A stretch of DNA of 64,000 bases from Mycolicibacterium lacusdiani (GCF_021916785.1 NZ_JAKCFC010000001.1:558001-622000), one strand, 5' to 3'. Positions 42,083-51,117 are shown, counted from the stretch's first letter. Numbers and translations are program-made. Notes: generated by a model not told the origin, from the sequence alone.

Positions 42083-42740
42083 CGTCCTGGTCGTCGACGA
42101 CGACTTCATGGTCGCCGACATCCACCGCCGCTTCGTCGATCGCGTCGACGGGTTCCGGTCGGTCGGCGTGGCGCGCACCGGTGCCGAAGCGCTCGAGCAG
42201 GCGGCTGCCCTACGACCCGACCTGCTGCTCCTCGACGTCTACCTCCCGGACATGACGGGGCTCGACGTCCTGCAGCGGCTGCGGTCGGGCGGTGACCGCG
42301 TCGGCGTCATCATGATCACCGCGGCGCGCGAACTCGACACCGTGGCAGGTGCACTCGACGGCGGCGCCGCCGACTACCTGATCAAGCCGTTCGAGTTCGA
42401 CCAGTTCCGCAGCAAGCTCGACGCGTTCGCCGCCCGCGTGGACGCATTGGCCGCTGCGACCGGCGCCGACCAGTCCCTCATCGACACGCTGTTCGGTGGT
42501 GCGACCACGGCGCGCACCGGCCAGCTGCCGAAGGGGCTCGGCGCCGAGACCGGCAGGCTCGTGCTCGAGGCGATGCGGTCCGCGGGTGAGGTCTCGGCGG
42601 CGGAATGCGCCGAGCTGGTCGGCATTTCGCGCGTCAGCGCGCGTCGCTACCTCGAGCACTACCTCAACGCCGGCGCAGTCGAACTACGCCTGCAGTACGG
42701 CGCAGGCCGACCCGAGCGGCGCTACCGCCTGATGGCGTGA
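42075..42740 (+). CDS. Response regulator, CitB/DcuR type
   Basis: 221 residues: receiver domain with acidic pocket VVDDD, phospho-acceptor Asp54 in LLLDVYLPDM, Thr in MITAA and Lys in LIKPFEF; then a C-terminal helix-turn-helix SAAECAELVGISRVSARRYL with a short wing ending RPERRYRLMA. Start ATG 42075 overlaps the kinase stop. Predicted to activate tctABC in response to extracellular carboxylate; the target is inferred from divergence. Confidence 0.92.
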   Translation: MHDVLVVDDDFMVADIHRRFVDRVDGFRSVGVARTGAEALEQAAALRPDLLLLDVYLPDMTGLDVLQRLRSGGDRVGVIMITAARELDTVAGALDGGAADYLIKPFEFDQFRSKLDAFAARVDALAAATGADQSLIDTLFGGATTARTGQLPKGLGAETGRLVLEAMRSAGEVSAAECAELVGISRVSARRYLEHYLNAGAVELRLQYGAGRPERRYRLMA

Positions 42741-42979
42741 GAGATCATCCGCGAGTCACGGTTCCCCTCCGATCACACCGGACACTTGACATACGAATCG
42801 AATTTCCGCATTCTGGCTTCAGGGGAGTACCTCTTCGAAGTCCTTCGTCGTCAACACGTCTCGGGCAGATCCCGATCCGGCGGAGGAGCCCACGAGAACG
42901 CTTGCGTGGGTGAGGAAGACCGCACGAGCGCCACGCCTGTCCCAGTACAGGCAGGGCGCCGGCAGAGGAGACGTGCCCC
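42741..42979 (+). promoter_or_regulatory. Intergenic region before the baeRF gene
   Basis: About 240 bp without a gene. TTGACA at 42786-42791 is a candidate -35 element in an AT-richer patch (ATACGAATCGAATTTCC). GAGGAGAC lies 12 bp before the GTG start of the next gene and is a good ribosome binding site. No terminator hairpin was obvious for the response regulator. Confidence 0.35.
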
Positions 42980-44125
42980 GTGAGCCTGACCGACGACAAC
43001 ACCCCCGCCCCGCCACCGACTGACGTGACGACCGCTCTGCGGGCATACCGAGGCGGGCTTCGAACCTCGCTGAGCACCGACGCCGTCACCGTCCTGCAGT
43101 CGATGCGCGCCTACCCCAGCATCTCGCTGCTGGCCAACACCCGACCCGGGCGGCGACCAGGCCGCGACGACGTGGCGACCCTACGGAGGCTCGCCGCAGA
43201 GGCGGCGACCCGACTGTCCGACGAGCAGATCGAGGACAGGGAGATCCTGGTCGACATGTTGTCCGACATGACGTCCCGGGCCGCCGACGAACCTGCCAAC
43301 CGCGCCATCGCCTTGTTCGTGAGCCCTTCCCATCAGTGCCGAGTCACCCTTCCGGTCCCGGTCGTCGACCGCTGTGTCATCGATCCCACGTTCGCCACCC
43401 GTGATCTGGTCCGCGCGCTGCAGCATGCACCCCGGCACACCGTGCTTCTGCTGTCCTTCGACGAGGCACGGCTGCTGCATGGTCACGGGTCGCGGCTGAC
43501 GCCGGCTCCCGGCAACGCCTTTCCGGCCTACCGGCGCACCTACGGCGCCCACGGCGGTGCAGCGGCCGAGCGCTATGTCGACTTCCTGCGCGGGGTCGAC
43601 CGCGCGCTCGGCGCAGCGCTACGACTCAACCCGATGCCGCTGGTCCTGGTGGCCGCCGAACCAACCGGATCGAAGTTCCGCCGCTTGTCGCGCAACATGT
43701 CCCGGTTCGCCGGGCTCGTCACCGGCAACCACCTCAAGACTCCGCCCGAGCGCCTCGGCGAACTGGTACGACCAGTGCTCGCCGACTACCTGCGCTCACG
43801 CACACTGGAGGCGCTCGACCTGATCGAGCGGCGCGAAAGGGAGAATTGCGTGTTGCGCGACATCGACTCCGCGTGGGCGGCGGCACGCTGGGAACGCCCG
43901 GAAATGCTGGCCGTCGAGGAGGATTACTTCTATCCCGCGCGCCTGGCTCCCGACGGTGACGGCCTGATTCCGGCCCACGACGTCGACCACCCCGACGTCA
44001 TCGACGACGTGGTGGACGAGTTGATCGAGATCGTCCTCGGCAGAGGTGGCTGGATCGCGCTGCTCCCATCGGGGCGGCTTCCCGAGGGCACCCATCTGGC
44101 GCTCACGCTGCGCCGCCGGAGGTGA
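42980..44125 (+). CDS. baeRF-family protein (archaeo-eukaryotic release-factor-like fold)
   Basis: 381-residue cytosolic protein. The pattern PSISLLANTRPGRRPGRDD near the start, VLLLSFDEARLLHGHG in the middle, the helical YVDFLRGVDRALGAALRLNP followed by PLVLVAAEP, the GNHL segment, and the last strands GGWIALLPSGRLPEGTHLAL match what I know of bacterial baeRF (Vms1/eRF1-like) families. A tRNA hydrolase-like role in ribosome rescue has been suggested for the fold, but a catalytic Gln is not evident here. GTG 42980 follows GAGGAGAC. It neighbours a divergent PLD gene. Confidence 0.65.
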   Translation: MSLTDDNTPAPPPTDVTTALRAYRGGLRTSLSTDAVTVLQSMRAYPSISLLANTRPGRRPGRDDVATLRRLAAEAATRLSDEQIEDREILVDMLSDMTSRAADEPANRAIALFVSPSHQCRVTLPVPVVDRCVIDPTFATRDLVRALQHAPRHTVLLLSFDEARLLHGHGSRLTPAPGNAFPAYRRTYGAHGGAAAERYVDFLRGVDRALGAALRLNPMPLVLVAAEPTGSKFRRLSRNMSRFAGLVTGNHLKTPPERLGELVRPVLADYLRSRTLEALDLIERRERENCVLRDIDSAWAAARWERPEMLAVEEDYFYPARLAPDGDGLIPAHDVDHPDVIDDVVDELIEIVLGRGGWIALLPSGRLPEGTHLALTLRRRR

Positions 44126-44135
44126 GCCCCGGGAG

Positions 44136-45728
44136 TCACCACCGGCCCCGCAGGCGGTCACGGTAGGACCGCCCGTCGGGGTCGTAGAAGAAGCGGTACG
44201 CAGGTGAGGCCCACAGCTTGGTGAACCGCGACATCTGCTCGGGCCGGTGCGGACGCAACCGACCCGGTGGCCGGGGGCCGACCCGACCGTTGGCATACCA
44301 GGCCTCGAGCGCGTCCGCGGTCGCCGTGACCGCATCGACCACCGCACCGGGATCGACGAGGTCGTGATCCTCGCTGCCGTCGGCGGCGCGGTCGAGGTGC
44401 TCGCGCAGCAGCTCCAACCGAAGGTTCCTGGCGAATACCCGTGCGCCGTCACCGGTACCCGCGGGGTCGACCGGCTCCCGCTCATCGCGTGTGGAATCAA
44501 GCACGGCACAGGACAATTCGCTGTCATGCGTCCACGACCGCCGGTTGAAGTTGTCGCTGCCGACGGATGCCCACACGTCGTCTATCACGCAGGCCTTGGC
44601 GTGCACGTAGACGGGCGTGCCCGCGTGGTTCTCCAGGTCGAACACGTGCACCCGCTCGGGCCCCGCCAGCCGGCACACGTCTATCGCCTGCTGCCTGCCG
44701 ACTTGATTCGGTGGCAGCGCCAGCTTGCCGTCCACGTCGGGATGGCGGGGTACGACGGCGACGAGGTGCAGATCGGGATTCTCCCGCAGCGCCGCGGCGA
44801 ACAGGTCGGCCACCTGCCGCGACCACAGGTACTGGTCCTCGAGGTAGATGAGCCGGCGCGCCCGCCGGACGGCCTTCGTGTAGCCGCGGGCGATGCTCCG
44901 CTCCCCCTCGGAGGCGAACTCGTAGGAGAAGTGCGCGTCGGGGTACGTGCGCAGCACCTGCACCGCGTGCGGGCCGAGCGCAGGCGCCGGCGGCGGCCGC
45001 TGCGGCAGCGGATCCGGGGTTAGGTCCGCGCCGCTGAGCTTGTCGCGGACCCAAGCGATCGGGTTGAGCATGTCCAGCGGCGAGGGATCCTCCCACCGCT
45101 CGCGGAAGGTCTGATCCAAGACGTCGACGATCGGACCGCGCAGCCGCAGCTGCACGTCGTGCCACGGTGGCCGGTCGCCGTAGGCCTTCGACATCTGGAT
45201 CGCCTGGGGATCGCCGAGGTGGCGGGCGTCGTCGCGTCGCGAGTGGCACAGGTCGATCCCGCCCGCGAACGCCACGTCGCGCTCGGGATCGCTCGGCCGC
45301 CGGATCACGACCAGCTTCTGATGGTGCGAGCCACCGAATCTCACGCGCTGGTCGAGCAGTACCTCACCGCCGGCCTCCTCGATCGCCTCCCCCAGATGCC
45401 GGTTCTCCTCCTCGCTGTACTGCAGCTTGTCCAGATGCGACCGCCACACCAGACCCTTGACCACGACACCGCGTTCGGCCGCGTTCGAGAACAGCTCGGC
45501 GACCGTCGGACCGTCGTCGCGGACCTTCTCGTCGGGGTCGCCGCGCCAGTCGGTGAAGAACACGTAGTCACCCCGACCGCACGCCTCCACCTCCTTCGCG
45601 AGTTCCTCGAAGTAGGTCCTGCCGTGCACCAGGGGCTCGACGACGTTCCCGTCGCGCCAGAACGGCACGTCGGTGTCCGGGTTCCCGCGCTCGGAATCGG
45701 TGAGGAACCATCCGCTCGGGTCGGTCAC
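44136..45728 (-). CDS. Phospholipase D-like protein
   Basis: 530-residue PLD superfamily protein with two HKD sites: GGSHHQKLVVIRRPSDPERD (HxK present, the usual Asp displaced by a short insertion, as in related actinobacterial proteins) and VHAKACVIDDVWASVGSDNF (complete HxKx4D). No signal peptide from the chosen start. GTG 45728 follows AGGAGGG at ideal spacing, so longer upstream readings were dropped. Probably cleaves or transfers phosphodiester head groups; cardiolipin-synthase-like activity is possible but not shown. Confidence 0.85.
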   Translation of the reverse strand: MTDPSGWFLTDSERGNPDTDVPFWRDGNVVEPLVHGRTYFEELAKEVEACGRGDYVFFTDWRGDPDEKVRDDGPTVAELFSNAAERGVVVKGLVWRSHLDKLQYSEEENRHLGEAIEEAGGEVLLDQRVRFGGSHHQKLVVIRRPSDPERDVAFAGGIDLCHSRRDDARHLGDPQAIQMSKAYGDRPPWHDVQLRLRGPIVDVLDQTFRERWEDPSPLDMLNPIAWVRDKLSGADLTPDPLPQRPPPAPALGPHAVQVLRTYPDAHFSYEFASEGERSIARGYTKAVRRARRLIYLEDQYLWSRQVADLFAAALRENPDLHLVAVVPRHPDVDGKLALPPNQVGRQQAIDVCRLAGPERVHVFDLENHAGTPVYVHAKACVIDDVWASVGSDNFNRRSWTHDSELSCAVLDSTRDEREPVDPAGTGDGARVFARNLRLELLREHLDRAADGSEDHDLVDPGAVVDAVTATADALEAWYANGRVGPRPPGRLRPHRPEQMSRFTKLWASPAYRFFYDPDGRSYRDRLRGRW

Positions 45729-45816
45729 GTCGTCGCCCTCCTGGAGTGTCGGTCGTCGAACCAGCATGCCAGTCCCATTCCCGACCCGCGTGCGAAGCCG
45801 TCTGCTTGGATCGGGC

Positions 45817-47034
45817 ATGCCGTCCTTCGTCCGCCTGCTCGCTGCCACGTGCGCCGCCCTGCTCGTGGCGGCCTGCGGAGCCGCGCCCGACGGAGCTGGC
45901 GACCCGACCAGTGCGTCAGACGGCGCCACCGCCGACGCCGTCATGCGCATCGTCGATCAGGTCCGCCGCGAGTCGCATCTGCGGGCCGTGATCGTGCGAG
46001 TGACCAAGGACGGCAGGGAGATCCTCACCCGGGCCGTCGGCGACTCGATGACCGGCGTCCCCGCCACCCCCGCGATGCACTTCCGCAATGGCGCGGTGGC
46101 GATCTCGTACGTGTCCACGCTGCTGCTGCGGCTCGCCGACGAGGGTCGGATCGGCCTCGACGACCGGCTGTCGACGTGGCTGCCCGACGTGCCGCACGCA
46201 GGCCGCGTCACGCTGCGCCAGCTCGCCCAAATGACCTCTGGCTATCCGGATTACGTACTGGGCAACGACGCGTTCGACGACGCCATCTACGCCGACCCGT
46301 TCCGGCAGTGGGACCCCGACGAACTCCTCGACTTCGCGGTCTCGCGGCCGCTGCTCTACGAGCCGGGCACCAACTGGAACTACGCCCACACCAACTACGT
46401 CCTGCTGGGCCTGGCGCTGGAGCGGGCGACCGGCCAGGACATGCCTGCGCTGCTGAAGGAGGAGGTGCTCGAGCCGCTCGGCCTGACCGACACCGCGAAT
46501 TCGTTCACCCCCGCCATCCCGGCTCCGGTGCTGCACGCGTTCAGCAGCGAGCGGCGCCAAGCCCTGAACATCCCCGCGGGCTTGCCGTTCTACGAGGAGT
46601 CGACGTTCTGGAACCCGTCGTGGACACTCACCCGCGGTGCCGTCCAGACCACCACGGTCTACGACATGGAGGCCACCGCGGTCGGGATCGGCACCGGCAG
46701 GCTGCTGTCGAAGGACTCGCACGACCTGATGGTCTCGACCGCCCTGCGCGGCAAGACCAGAGCGCAGCCCGGCTGCGCCACGTGCGCCCCGATGACCGAG
46801 CGCTACACCTACGGCATGGGCGTGGTCATCTCGGGCGACTGGCTCCTGCAGAACCCCATGTTCGCGGGCGAGGCGGGAGTGGCGGCGTACCTGCCCGACG
46901 AACGCATCGCGATCGCCATCGCGACCACGTTCGCCCCCGAGGCCTTCGACGGCGACGGCAACTACGTCAACGCCGCCCAGGCGCTGTTCCGCAGGATCGG
47001 TGCCGAACTCGCACCCGGGCACGCGCCACCCTAG
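45817..47034 (+). CDS. Beta-lactamase/serine-hydrolase-fold lipoprotein with degenerate active site
   Basis: 405-residue lipoprotein: signal segment FVRLLAATCAALLVAAC with lipid Cys20, then a class C beta-lactamase-like domain. The fold is recognisable from RLADEGRIGLDDRLSTWLPD, VTLRQLAQMTSGYPDY and NYVLLGLALERATGQ. The SxxK motif is replaced by Ala93-Val-Ala-Ile96 in FRNGAVAISYVS, YxN by YAH (189-191), and no HxG is seen near MFAGEAGVAAYLPDE. It is probably a non-catalytic binding or regulatory protein. ATG 45817 gives a clean signal peptide. It diverges from the PLD gene. Confidence 0.85.
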   Translation: MPSFVRLLAATCAALLVAACGAAPDGAGDPTSASDGATADAVMRIVDQVRRESHLRAVIVRVTKDGREILTRAVGDSMTGVPATPAMHFRNGAVAISYVSTLLLRLADEGRIGLDDRLSTWLPDVPHAGRVTLRQLAQMTSGYPDYVLGNDAFDDAIYADPFRQWDPDELLDFAVSRPLLYEPGTNWNYAHTNYVLLGLALERATGQDMPALLKEEVLEPLGLTDTANSFTPAIPAPVLHAFSSERRQALNIPAGLPFYEESTFWNPSWTLTRGAVQTTTVYDMEATAVGIGTGRLLSKDSHDLMVSTALRGKTRAQPGCATCAPMTERYTYGMGVVISGDWLLQNPMFAGEAGVAAYLPDERIAIAIATTFAPEAFDGDGNYVNAAQALFRRIGAELAPGHAPP

Positions 47035-47043
47035 GGTGCTCTG

Positions 47044-47757
47044 GTGGCACCAAGAGTCCTCTTCGTCGTCAACGACCCCGTCGCACCGCCCGCCCTGCTG
47101 GGCGACGTCTTCACCGACCTCGGCTACGACACCGCGATATTCGAGGTGGTGCCCGCCGACGCGGTGGACACCCCCGGGCTGACCGTCGAGTTCCCCGACC
47201 CGCTGGCCTACGAGGTGATCGTTCCCCTCGGCGCGCGGTGGGCCGCCTACGACGAGGCGCTGCCCTGGATCGCCGACGAGATGACCATGATCCGCGACGC
47301 CGACGCAGCCGGTGTCGGCGTGCTGGGCGTGTGCTTCGGCGGACAGGTGGCCGCGCGGGCGCACGGCGGCACCGTGGCGCGCTCGTCCGAGCCCGAGATC
47401 GGGTGGTGCCCGGTGGACACCGACGCACCGGACGTGGTGCCAGGCGGGCCCTGGTTCCAATGGCACTTCGACCGCTTCAGCGCACCGGCGGGATCCACCG
47501 TCCTGGCCCGAAACGACCGCGCCACACAAGCTTTCACCATCGGCCACACGCTCGGCCTGCAGTTCCACCCCGAACTCGACGGTCCGCTGCTGCAGGCCTG
47601 GCTGGCCAACGACGGCGCGGAGGCCGCCGCGCTCGGCATCGACGCGGACGCCCTATACGACCAGACGGCGCGGCTGCAGTCCGACGCCGACCGGCGACTG
47701 CACGCCCTGGTCCGCGGCTTCCTCGCCCGTGTCGCGCGTCAGCCGTGCCCCAGCTGA
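47044..47757 (+). CDS. Class I glutamine amidotransferase-like protein
   Basis: 237-residue single-domain amidotransferase of the GuaA type. The nucleophile elbow LGVCFGGQVAA and the His/Glu motif GLQFHPELD are intact, so it should hydrolyse glutamine or a related amide. It stands alone without a synthetase domain; such proteins have been linked to gamma-glutamyl compound breakdown. GTG 47044 lies 9 bp after the lipoprotein stop, so the two may be co-transcribed. Its 3' end overlaps the converging epimerase by 19 bp. Confidence 0.85.
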   Translation: MAPRVLFVVNDPVAPPALLGDVFTDLGYDTAIFEVVPADAVDTPGLTVEFPDPLAYEVIVPLGARWAAYDEALPWIADEMTMIRDADAAGVGVLGVCFGGQVAARAHGGTVARSSEPEIGWCPVDTDAPDVVPGGPWFQWHFDRFSAPAGSTVLARNDRATQAFTIGHTLGLQFHPELDGPLLQAWLANDGAEAAALGIDADALYDQTARLQSDADRRLHALVRGFLARVARQPCPS

Positions 47758-49091
47758 TGTGACAGCGCGTCGGCCACCTCGGGCTGGCGGAAGCGGTGAC
47801 CGACGGCCGCCAGCTTGGCCGGCAGGACGCGCTGGCTCGCCTCGGCCAGTTCGCGGGCCCCCTGTTCGCCGAGGAGCAGCCGGGGACCGAAACCGGGTAC
47901 GGGCAGGATCGCCGGCCGGTGCATCACCTTGGCCAGCGCCCGGGTGTACTCGTCGTTGCGAACGGGGTTGGGCGCCACGGCATTGACCGCGCCGGAGAGC
48001 CGGTCGTCGTAGAGCGCGCGGTAGTACACGTCGAGCAGGTCGTCGAGGCCGATCCAGGACAGCCACTGCCGGCCGCTGCCCAGCCTGCCGCCCAGTCCCG
48101 CCGCGAACAGCGGTCGCAGGAGCTTCAGCGTGCCCCCCTCGGCCGACTGCACGATGCCGGTCCGCACCGTCACGACGCGCATGCCGCCGTCGGCGGCAGG
48201 AGCGGTGGCGGCCTCCCAGTCGGAGACCACGTCGGCCAGGAACCCGTCGCCGCGACCGGCGTCTTCGGTGAGCGACACGTCGCCCCGGTCGTAGCCGTAG
48301 AAGCCGATCGCCGAGGCACTGACGAAGGTGCGCGGCCCGTCGACGGTGCGTGCGGCCACCTCGGCGAGCCTGCGGGTGGGTTCGATGCGACTGTCGACGA
48401 TGGCGGCCCGGTGGGCATCGGTGAACCGGCCCGCGATCGATTCGCCCGCCAGGTGGATCACCGCGTCGACACCGGCGAGCAGGTCGGCGGCCGGTGCCAG
48501 CGGATCCCAATGCCGCTGCCCGGCTCCCGGTGCGCCGCGCACCAACCGGACGACGCGATGTCCTCCGGTGCTGAGCAGTGCGCACAGCGCGGTTCCCACC
48601 AGCCCCGACGATCCGGTGACCGCGACCGTCATCGACCCGGCGCCCGCGAGTTCGGCGTCGCGGTGGGCGGCCAGGTCGTCGGCGAGCTGCCGGTGGCGAT
48701 AGACGAACGTGGAGCGCAGCCCGACGCCAGGAACGGTGGTGTCGACGTGGTCGTGCACCCGGGTGGAGCCCGAGGTGGGGCCCTCGGCGAAGTCGTGGGT
48801 GTGGCGCCACCAGCCGATGGCCCGCGGCGGCAGCGAGCGCAAGCCGTCCGACGACAGCACGTCGACGAAGCGGTGCGGCGGGTCGTACTGGGCCGGGTCG
48901 TGCTGAGCGATCCAGCGCAGCCCGCCAGGCAGGCCGAGGATCGCCCTGCCGTCGGCCAACGACTCCGTCTCCGCCACCACCTTCATCGGCTGCCACGGCG
49001 GCACCAGCCGCCGCATCGCGCCCTGCCTGGTGTGCCAGGCGAAGACCTCGTCCAGGGGATGGTCGACCACGCTCTCGAATTCGATGCCCAC
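47739..49091 (-). CDS. SRPBCC domain fused to TIGR01777-type NAD-dependent epimerase
   Basis: 450-residue fusion. Residues 1-150 form a START/SRPBCC-like ligand-binding domain (VVDHPLDEVFAWHTRQGAMR, VDTTVPGVGLRSTFVYRHRQ). Residues 155-450 are an atypical SDR epimerase: VAVTGSSGLVGTAL, VIHLAGESIAGRFTDAHR, FVSASAIGFYG, WLSWIGLDDLLDVYYRALYD and GAVNAVAPNPVRNDEYTRAL. The epimerase half resembles Rv2216. GTG 49091 starts the SRPBCC domain. It may act on a polyketide- or quinone-like lipid, but substrate is unknown. Confidence 0.82.
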   Translation of the reverse strand: MGIEFESVVDHPLDEVFAWHTRQGAMRRLVPPWQPMKVVAETESLADGRAILGLPGGLRWIAQHDPAQYDPPHRFVDVLSSDGLRSLPPRAIGWWRHTHDFAEGPTSGSTRVHDHVDTTVPGVGLRSTFVYRHRQLADDLAAHRDAELAGAGSMTVAVTGSSGLVGTALCALLSTGGHRVVRLVRGAPGAGQRHWDPLAPAADLLAGVDAVIHLAGESIAGRFTDAHRAAIVDSRIEPTRRLAEVAARTVDGPRTFVSASAIGFYGYDRGDVSLTEDAGRGDGFLADVVSDWEAATAPAADGGMRVVTVRTGIVQSAEGGTLKLLRPLFAAGLGGRLGSGRQWLSWIGLDDLLDVYYRALYDDRLSGAVNAVAPNPVRNDEYTRALAKVMHRPAILPVPGFGPRLLLGEQGARELAEASQRVLPAKLAAVGHRFRQPEVADALSHQLGHG

Positions 49092-49808
49092 GTGTTGATC
49101 TTCGTTGCCGAGCGCCGGTCGGATGGCGCTATCGCGGCATACGCTGCTGACATCGCGAACGCGCATAAGAATCGGACGTTCCAGGACCGCCGGGAGGCCG
49201 GCCGGGTCCTGGCACGGCACCTGACGGCCTATGGCTCCCGATCCGACGTGGTGGTGCTCGGACTGGCCCGCGGCGGCGTCCCCGTCGGGCGGGAGGTCGC
49301 GATTGCGCTGCGGGCGCCGCTGGAGGTGTTCCTGGTGCGCAAGCTCGGCGTGCCCCAGTGGTCCGAGTTGGCGATGGGCGCGATCGCCAGCGGCGGCGGC
49401 GTGGTCCTCAACGAGCCGCTGATCGAGAGCCTGCACATCTCGTCGGCCGCACTGGACGAGGCGATCGCACGGGAGTCGGCCGAGCTACAACGCCGGGAAT
49501 CGGCGTACCGCAGCGGCCGCGAGCCGATGGACCTGCGCGGTCGGGTCGCCATGCTCGTCGACGACGGCATCGCGACCGGGGCCAGCATGAAGGCCGCCGT
49601 CGCGGCCGTCCGGTCGCTCGAACCGGCGTCGGTCGTGGTGGCCGTCCCAGTCGGCCCGCGTGCGGTGTGCCGGGACATGCGGTCGATCGCGGACGACGTG
49701 GTCTGCGCAGTGGTGCCCGACCGATTCCGTGCCGTCGGCCAGGTGTACGCCGACTTCCATCAGGTCGACGACGACGAGGTGCGCGAGGCTCTCGCGACTG
49801 CGAGCTAG
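49092..49808 (+). CDS. Phosphoribosyltransferase family protein
   Basis: About 238 residues with the type I PRTase PRPP loop VAMLVDDGIATGASMKAAV and upstream core VVVLGLARGGVPVGREVAIAL and FLVRKLGVPQW. Such proteins (Rv2143-like) are often called phosphoribosyltransferases without known base. The start is uncertain: recognisable homology begins at RTFQDRREAGRVLARHL near 49171, but no ATG or GTG lies between there and GTG 49092/TTG 49095, which touch the divergent epimerase start at the palindrome CACGTG. The 3' end overlaps the next minus-strand gene by 4 bp. Confidence 0.8.
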   Translation: MLIFVAERRSDGAIAAYAADIANAHKNRTFQDRREAGRVLARHLTAYGSRSDVVVLGLARGGVPVGREVAIALRAPLEVFLVRKLGVPQWSELAMGAIASGGGVVLNEPLIESLHISSAALDEAIARESAELQRRESAYRSGREPMDLRGRVAMLVDDGIATGASMKAAVAAVRSLEPASVVVAVPVGPRAVCRDMRSIADDVVCAVVPDRFRAVGQVYADFHQVDDDEVREALATAS

Positions 49809-50230
49809 TCGCGCTTGACGGCCTCGTCGCGCGTGGTGGGCTCGTCGCTGACGGCAGGATCGTCGATGACGGGCGTCACCTCGGTGCGGTCGTCGACGGC
49901 CGGGGCCAGTTCCGTGGGCTCGTCGTCGACGTCGGCGTGGGACTCGTGCGCGACGGTCGAGGTGTCGGAGTCGGTGTCGCCGTCGGCGTAGGTCGGGATC
50001 TGCGTCGTGGCGTCGTCCGGGTAGTCCTCGGCCGCGTCGTCGACGGCGTCGTCGCTACGAGCGTCGTCCGAGTCACGCGAACGATCCCGCAGCGCGTCGA
50101 CGATCAGCAGCAACACGCCGATCACGCTGGCGCCGATGCACACCCAGGCGATCAGCTCGTTGCTGGTGACGACGGCGGTGACCAGTGCCGCCAAGCCGAT
50201 GATGGCGAGGACGAGCGCAACGATGAGCAA
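49805..50230 (-). CDS. Membrane protein with acidic tail, Rv2144c-like
   Basis: 141 residues: two N-terminal helices (LIVALVLAIIGLAALVTAVV, and LIAWVCIGASVIGVLLLIVD), a basic junction ALRDRSRD that marks the inside, then about 85 residues of disordered, very acidic Asp/Thr/Glu sequence. TTG 50230 is the only start that keeps the first helix whole. It follows wag31 by 16 bp, as in M. tuberculosis. A role in polar growth is possible from position alone. Confidence 0.8.
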   Translation of the reverse strand: MLIVALVLAIIGLAALVTAVVTSNELIAWVCIGASVIGVLLLIVDALRDRSRDSDDARSDDAVDDAAEDYPDDATTQIPTYADGDTDSDTSTVAHESHADVDDEPTELAPAVDDRTEVTPVIDDPAVSDEPTTRDEAVKRD

Positions 50231-50246
50231 GGGTTCAGCCGATCAG

Positions 50247-51077
50247 CTAGTTGTTGCCTCGGTTGAACTGGTTGAACCCGCCGCCGTCGTTGTTGGCGGT
50301 CGAGTCGACCGGTGCCGCGGAGCCGCGCTGGCCGAGTTCCTCCAGCTGCGATTCCAGGTAGGTCTTGAGGCGGGTGCGGTATTCGCGCTCGAACGTCCGC
50401 AGCTGCTCGAGCCGGCCTTCGAGGACCGTGCGCTGCTGGTTGATCGTGCCCATGATCTCCGAGTGCTTGCGCTCGGCGTCGGCCTGCAGGGCGTCGGCCT
50501 TCTCCTGCGCCTGACGCAACTGCGACTCCGACCGGGTCTGGGCGTCGAGCAGCAGTGCATCCGCGCGCTGCTTGGCCTCGGACACGGTGGTCTCGGCGGT
50601 CTGACGGGCCTCGCTGACCATGAGGTCGGCCTGGGCGCGTGCGTCGGAGAGCAGCTTGTCGGACTCGGCCTTGGCCGTGCCGGTCAGGCGATCCGCGGTG
50701 TCCTGGGCCAGCGCCAGCACGCGAGCCGCACGCATGGCCGACTCCTCGCTCTGTGCAGACATCTGCGCCGCGGCGGGGGGCGCCTCGTAGACCGGCGCGG
50801 GGGCCGCGACGGGCTCGGGCTCCGGTTCCGGCTCCGGCGCCTGGTACTGCGGGGCGGCCTGCGCGGGCTGCGATCCGCCGCCTGCGCGTGCCGACGCGAG
50901 TTCGGAGTCCAGCTCGCTGACCCGCTGGCGCAGGTCGGCGTTCTCCTCGATGAGACGGCTCAGCTCGTTCTCGACCAGATCGAGGAAGGCATCGACTTCG
51001 TCCTCGTTGTAGCCGCGCTTGCCGATGGGTGGCTTACTGAACGCGACGTTGTGAACGTCAGCGGGTGTGAGCGGCAT
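50247..51077 (-). CDS. wag31: Polar growth scaffold Wag31 (DivIVA)
   Basis: 276-residue coiled-coil protein that assembles at cell poles and recruits envelope synthesis. The N-terminal DivIVA domain reads [20 protein letters not shown] then [21 protein letters not shown] Pro/Glu/Ala linker ([20 protein letters not shown]) precedes a long heptad-rich coiled coil from about residue 120 and a Gly/Asn tail. The linker is longer than in the 260-residue M. tuberculosis protein. ATG 51077 follows AGGGGGC. A separate promoter lies upstream. Confidence 0.95.
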   Translation of the reverse strand: MPLTPADVHNVAFSKPPIGKRGYNEDEVDAFLDLVENELSRLIEENADLRQRVSELDSELASARAGGGSQPAQAAPQYQAPEPEPEPEPVAAPAPVYEAPPAAAQMSAQSEESAMRAARVLALAQDTADRLTGTAKAESDKLLSDARAQADLMVSEARQTAETTVSEAKQRADALLLDAQTRSESQLRQAQEKADALQADAERKHSEIMGTINQQRTVLEGRLEQLRTFEREYRTRLKTYLESQLEELGQRGSAAPVDSTANNDGGGFNQFNRGNN

Positions 51078-51117
51078 CGTCTGCCCCCTAGGAGTCGGGA
51101 CCGTCAACCGGTCTCAA

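Noticed and set aside
44136..45950. Longer N-terminus for the PLD protein up to 45950
   Set aside because: AGGAGGG sits at ideal distance before GTG 45728, and the extension overlaps the divergent lipoprotein gene.
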